In this document: positions 62,146 through 64,000 of the stretch, one piece after another
Layout: each line of letters begins with the position of its first letter
How positions within the stretch are numbered: the stretch's first letter is position 1
DNA from: Streptomyces sp. S465
GTDB taxonomy: Bacteria; Actinomycetota; Actinomycetes; Streptomycetales; Streptomycetaceae
NCBI RefSeq assembly: GCF_026898115.1
Contig: NZ_CP114036.1
Span: 7,992,001 to 8,056,000 of the forward strand
Direction: 5' to 3'
DNA: 64,000 nt
Made by a program: the position numbers and the translations under genes
The notes under the pieces: model-generated
What the model was told of the DNA's origin: nothing
What the model saw: only the letters and a program-made list of their open reading frames with translations
Database searches by the model: none

Positions 62146-64000
62146 ATGCGACGCCACAGCGCCCAGCTCACCCACCACCCCGCCGTCCTGCCCTGGCTCG
62201 GCGCCAACTTCTGGTCCCGCACCGGCGGGCCCCTGATGTGGCGCGACTACGACCCCAAGACGGTCCGCGCGGAACTGCGGGTGCTGCGCGAGCACGGCCT
62301 GACGATGACCCGGTCGTTCTTCTACTGGCCCGACTTCCATCCGCAGCCGCACCGCATCGACGAGACGCTGTGCGAACGCTTCCGCGACTTCCTCGACGCC
62401 CACCACGAGATCGGCATGGGGACGGTGCCCACCTTCATCGTCGGACACATGTCCGGCGAGAACTGGGACCCCGCCTGGCGCGGGGGCCGCGATCTGTACG
62501 AGGACGTGTGGATGGTCGGCCGCCAGGCGTGGTTCGCCTCCCAGATGACCCGCCGCTTCAAGGACCACCCGGCGGTCACCGGCTGGCTCATCACCAACGA
62601 GATGCCCGGATACGGCCGGATCTACCAGGTGGACCCGCCCTCCTCCGAGGTGGTGACGGCCTGGGCGCAGGCCATGTGCAACGCCGTACGGGCGGCCGGC
62701 GGCACCCAGCCCGTCTCCCTCGGCGACGGCGCCTGGGGCATCGAGGTCACCGGCCGCGACAACGGCTTCTCGCTGCGCGAGACCGCCGAGTACGTCGACT
62801 TCGTCGGCCCGCATGTGTACCGCTCCGACACCGACCGGCCCCGTCAGCACCTGCGCGCCGCCTTCGAATGCGAACTGGCCTCGGTCACCGGGCAGCCCGT
62901 CGTCCTGGAGGAATTCGGCCTCTCCACGGACACCGTCTCCGAGCAGAACGCGGCCGCCTACTACCGGCAGACCCTGCACAACTCGCTGCTCGGCGGGGCC
63001 ACCGGCTGGATCGCCTGGAACAACACCGACTACGACGACCTGTGGGACCGCTCGCCGTACGACCACCACCCCTTCGAGATGCACTTCGGCATCACCGACC
63101 GCACCGGCGCCCCCAAGGCGCCACTGCGCGAACTCGCCGCGTTCGCGACCACACTGAAGGCCGTGGACTTCGCGCACTGCCGGCGCGCCGACGCGGACGC
63201 GGCGCTGGTCGTGCCCGCCTTCCTGGAGCGCGGCTACCCCTACAGCAGGCCCGCCGACCGCCCGCTGATCTTCACCTCCCTGCACCAGAGCTATGTCGCC
63301 ACCCGCGCCGCCGATCTGCCGGTGGGCTTCACCCGGGAGGCCGACGGCCTGCCCGGCGACGCGGCCCTGTACCTGCTGCCGGCCACCCGCCAGCTCACCA
63401 CCCGCACCCGGCGCGAGCTCGAACGCCGCGCCCACGCGGGCGCCACCGTCTACCTCTCGTTCTGCTCCGGCGAACACCCCGGGACCCGCGGCCCGTGGTT
63501 CGACGACCTGGACGGGCTGTTCGGCGTCGAACTCCAGCTCTCCTACGGTGTCGCCGAGCCCATCGAGGACGACGTCCTGGAGATGACGTTCACCGGCGAC
63601 TTCGGCGGGCTGACGGCCGGGGACACCCTGCGTTTCCCCGTCGCGGGCAACGAGGACAGCCGGGCCTACCTGCCGGTCCTGGCGCGGGACGCCCGGGTGG
63701 TGGCCGTGGACGCACACGGCCGCCCCGCTCTGCTGGTGCGCGACACCGGGCACGGCCGCACCGTGCTGGCCACCTATCCCCTGGAGCACATGGCCGCCCG
63801 CACCGCGCGGGTCAACCCCGAGGACACCCACCGCCTCTACGCGGCACTCGCCGACGTCGCCGGCGCCCGCCGCCCGGTGACGGTCGACTCCGCTCACGTC
63901 GGCGCGGACCTCCTGGTCCACCGGGACGGACGCCGCTTCGTGTGGCTGGTCAGCCAGAGCCCCGAGCAGCTCACCGTCCGCCCGGCCGCCGACGGCACGC
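62146..64000 (+). CDS. clan GH-A glycoside hydrolase, GH5/GH42-like (3' truncated by window)
   Basis: The frame is open from ATG 62146 (GGATAGGA upstream) to the end of the window, 618 codons. The (beta/alpha)8 domain has the clan GH-A pair: acid/base Glu about 152 after Asn (WLITNEMPG) and nucleophile Glu about 256 (VVLEEFG). A WIAWNNTDYDD segment follows. After about 340 residues comes a Rossmann-like region resembling the beta-galactosidase trimerisation/glutamine-amidotransferase-like domain (YLLPATRQLTTRTRRELERRA). It lacks a signal peptide, so it probably acts on imported oligosaccharides brought in by the ABC system. Beta-mannosidase or beta-galactosidase activity are candidates; the family cannot be fixed by eye. 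Confidence 0.8.
   Translation, partial: MRRHSAQLTHHPAVLPWLGANFWSRTGGPLMWRDYDPKTVRAELRVLREHGLTMTRSFFYWPDFHPQPHRIDETLCERFRDFLDAHHEIGMGTVPTFIVGHMSGENWDPAWRGGRDLYEDVWMVGRQAWFASQMTRRFKDHPAVTGWLITNEMPGYGRIYQVDPPSSEVVTAWAQAMCNAVRAAGGTQPVSLGDGAWGIEVTGRDNGFSLRETAEYVDFVGPHVYRSDTDRPRQHLRAAFECELASVTGQPVVLEEFGLSTDTVSEQNAAAYYRQTLHNSLLGGATGWIAWNNTDYDDLWDRSPYDHHPFEMHFGITDRTGAPKAPLRELAAFATTLKAVDFAHCRRADADAALVVPAFLERGYPYSRPADRPLIFTSLHQSYVATRAADLPVGFTREADGLPGDAALYLLPATRQLTTRTRRELERRAHAGATVYLSFCSGEHPGTRGPWFDDLDGLFGVELQLSYGVAEPIEDDVLEMTFTGDFGGLTAGDTLRFPVAGNEDSRAYLPVLARDARVVAVDAHGRPALLVRDTGHGRTVLATYPLEHMAARTARVNPEDTHRLYAALADVAGARRPVTVDSAHVGADLLVHRDGRRFVWLVSQSPEQLTVRPAADGT

Overview
This is high-GC actinomycete DNA, most likely Streptomyces. 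GTG starts and C/G-ending codons are common, and there are MbtH, modular NRPS genes, a GH10-CBM2 xylanase with a CE4 deacetylase, and a sugar ABC importer without its own ATPase. Roughly 83% of the window (1-53573) reads as one nonribosomal peptide gene cluster. The remainder is an antiporter and carbohydrate-use genes.

Left arm (1-6584, + strand): the 3' part of a 4-hydroxyphenylglycine (Hpg) aminotransferase, then dpgA, dpgB and dpgC for the 3,5-dihydroxyphenylacetyl/glyoxyl branch to 3,5-dihydroxyphenylglycine (Dpg), a flavin-dependent phenol halogenase and an alpha/beta hydrolase. No dpgD lies in the run. A histidine kinase/response regulator pair (6514-8490, - strand) converges on it. 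The 317-bp gap between the regulator and mbtH carries eight tandem 14-bp repeats plus an inverted copy of the repeat core.

Core (8808-49048, + strand): mbtH, an ABC exporter, and three NRPS genes that read as 11 modules: A-T-E*-C-A-T-C-A-T-E / (C-A-T)x6-E / C-A-T-C-A-T-TE. Pocket residues read by eye give Tyr-like codes at modules 1, 2 and 6, Hpg codes at 7 and 8, one unassigned code shared by 3, 4, 9 and 10, an aromatic-like code at 5 and an odd code at 11. The predicted product is an aryl-rich, probably chlorinated undecapeptide. I see no P450 cross-linking genes, no X domain and no lipid-starter C domain, so it does not look like a cross-linked glycopeptide or a lipodepsipeptide. The module 1 epimerase is only a degenerate C-terminal half.

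Export (49058-53573, + strand): two envelope proteins that each carry two copies of a two-cysteine repeat, then a MacA-like adaptor, an ABC ATPase and a MacB/FtsX-like permease, with stop-start overlaps and a strong hairpin after the last gene.

Right arm (53816-64000): a cation/proton antiporter (+); a xylanase and CE4 deacetylase on the - strand; a 417-bp divergent control region with two good promoters and several palindromes; then a CUT1 solute-binding protein, two permeases, a LacI regulator and a clan GH-A glycoside hydrolase cut by the window end. This arm looks like hemicellulose/oligosaccharide catabolism unrelated to the peptide.
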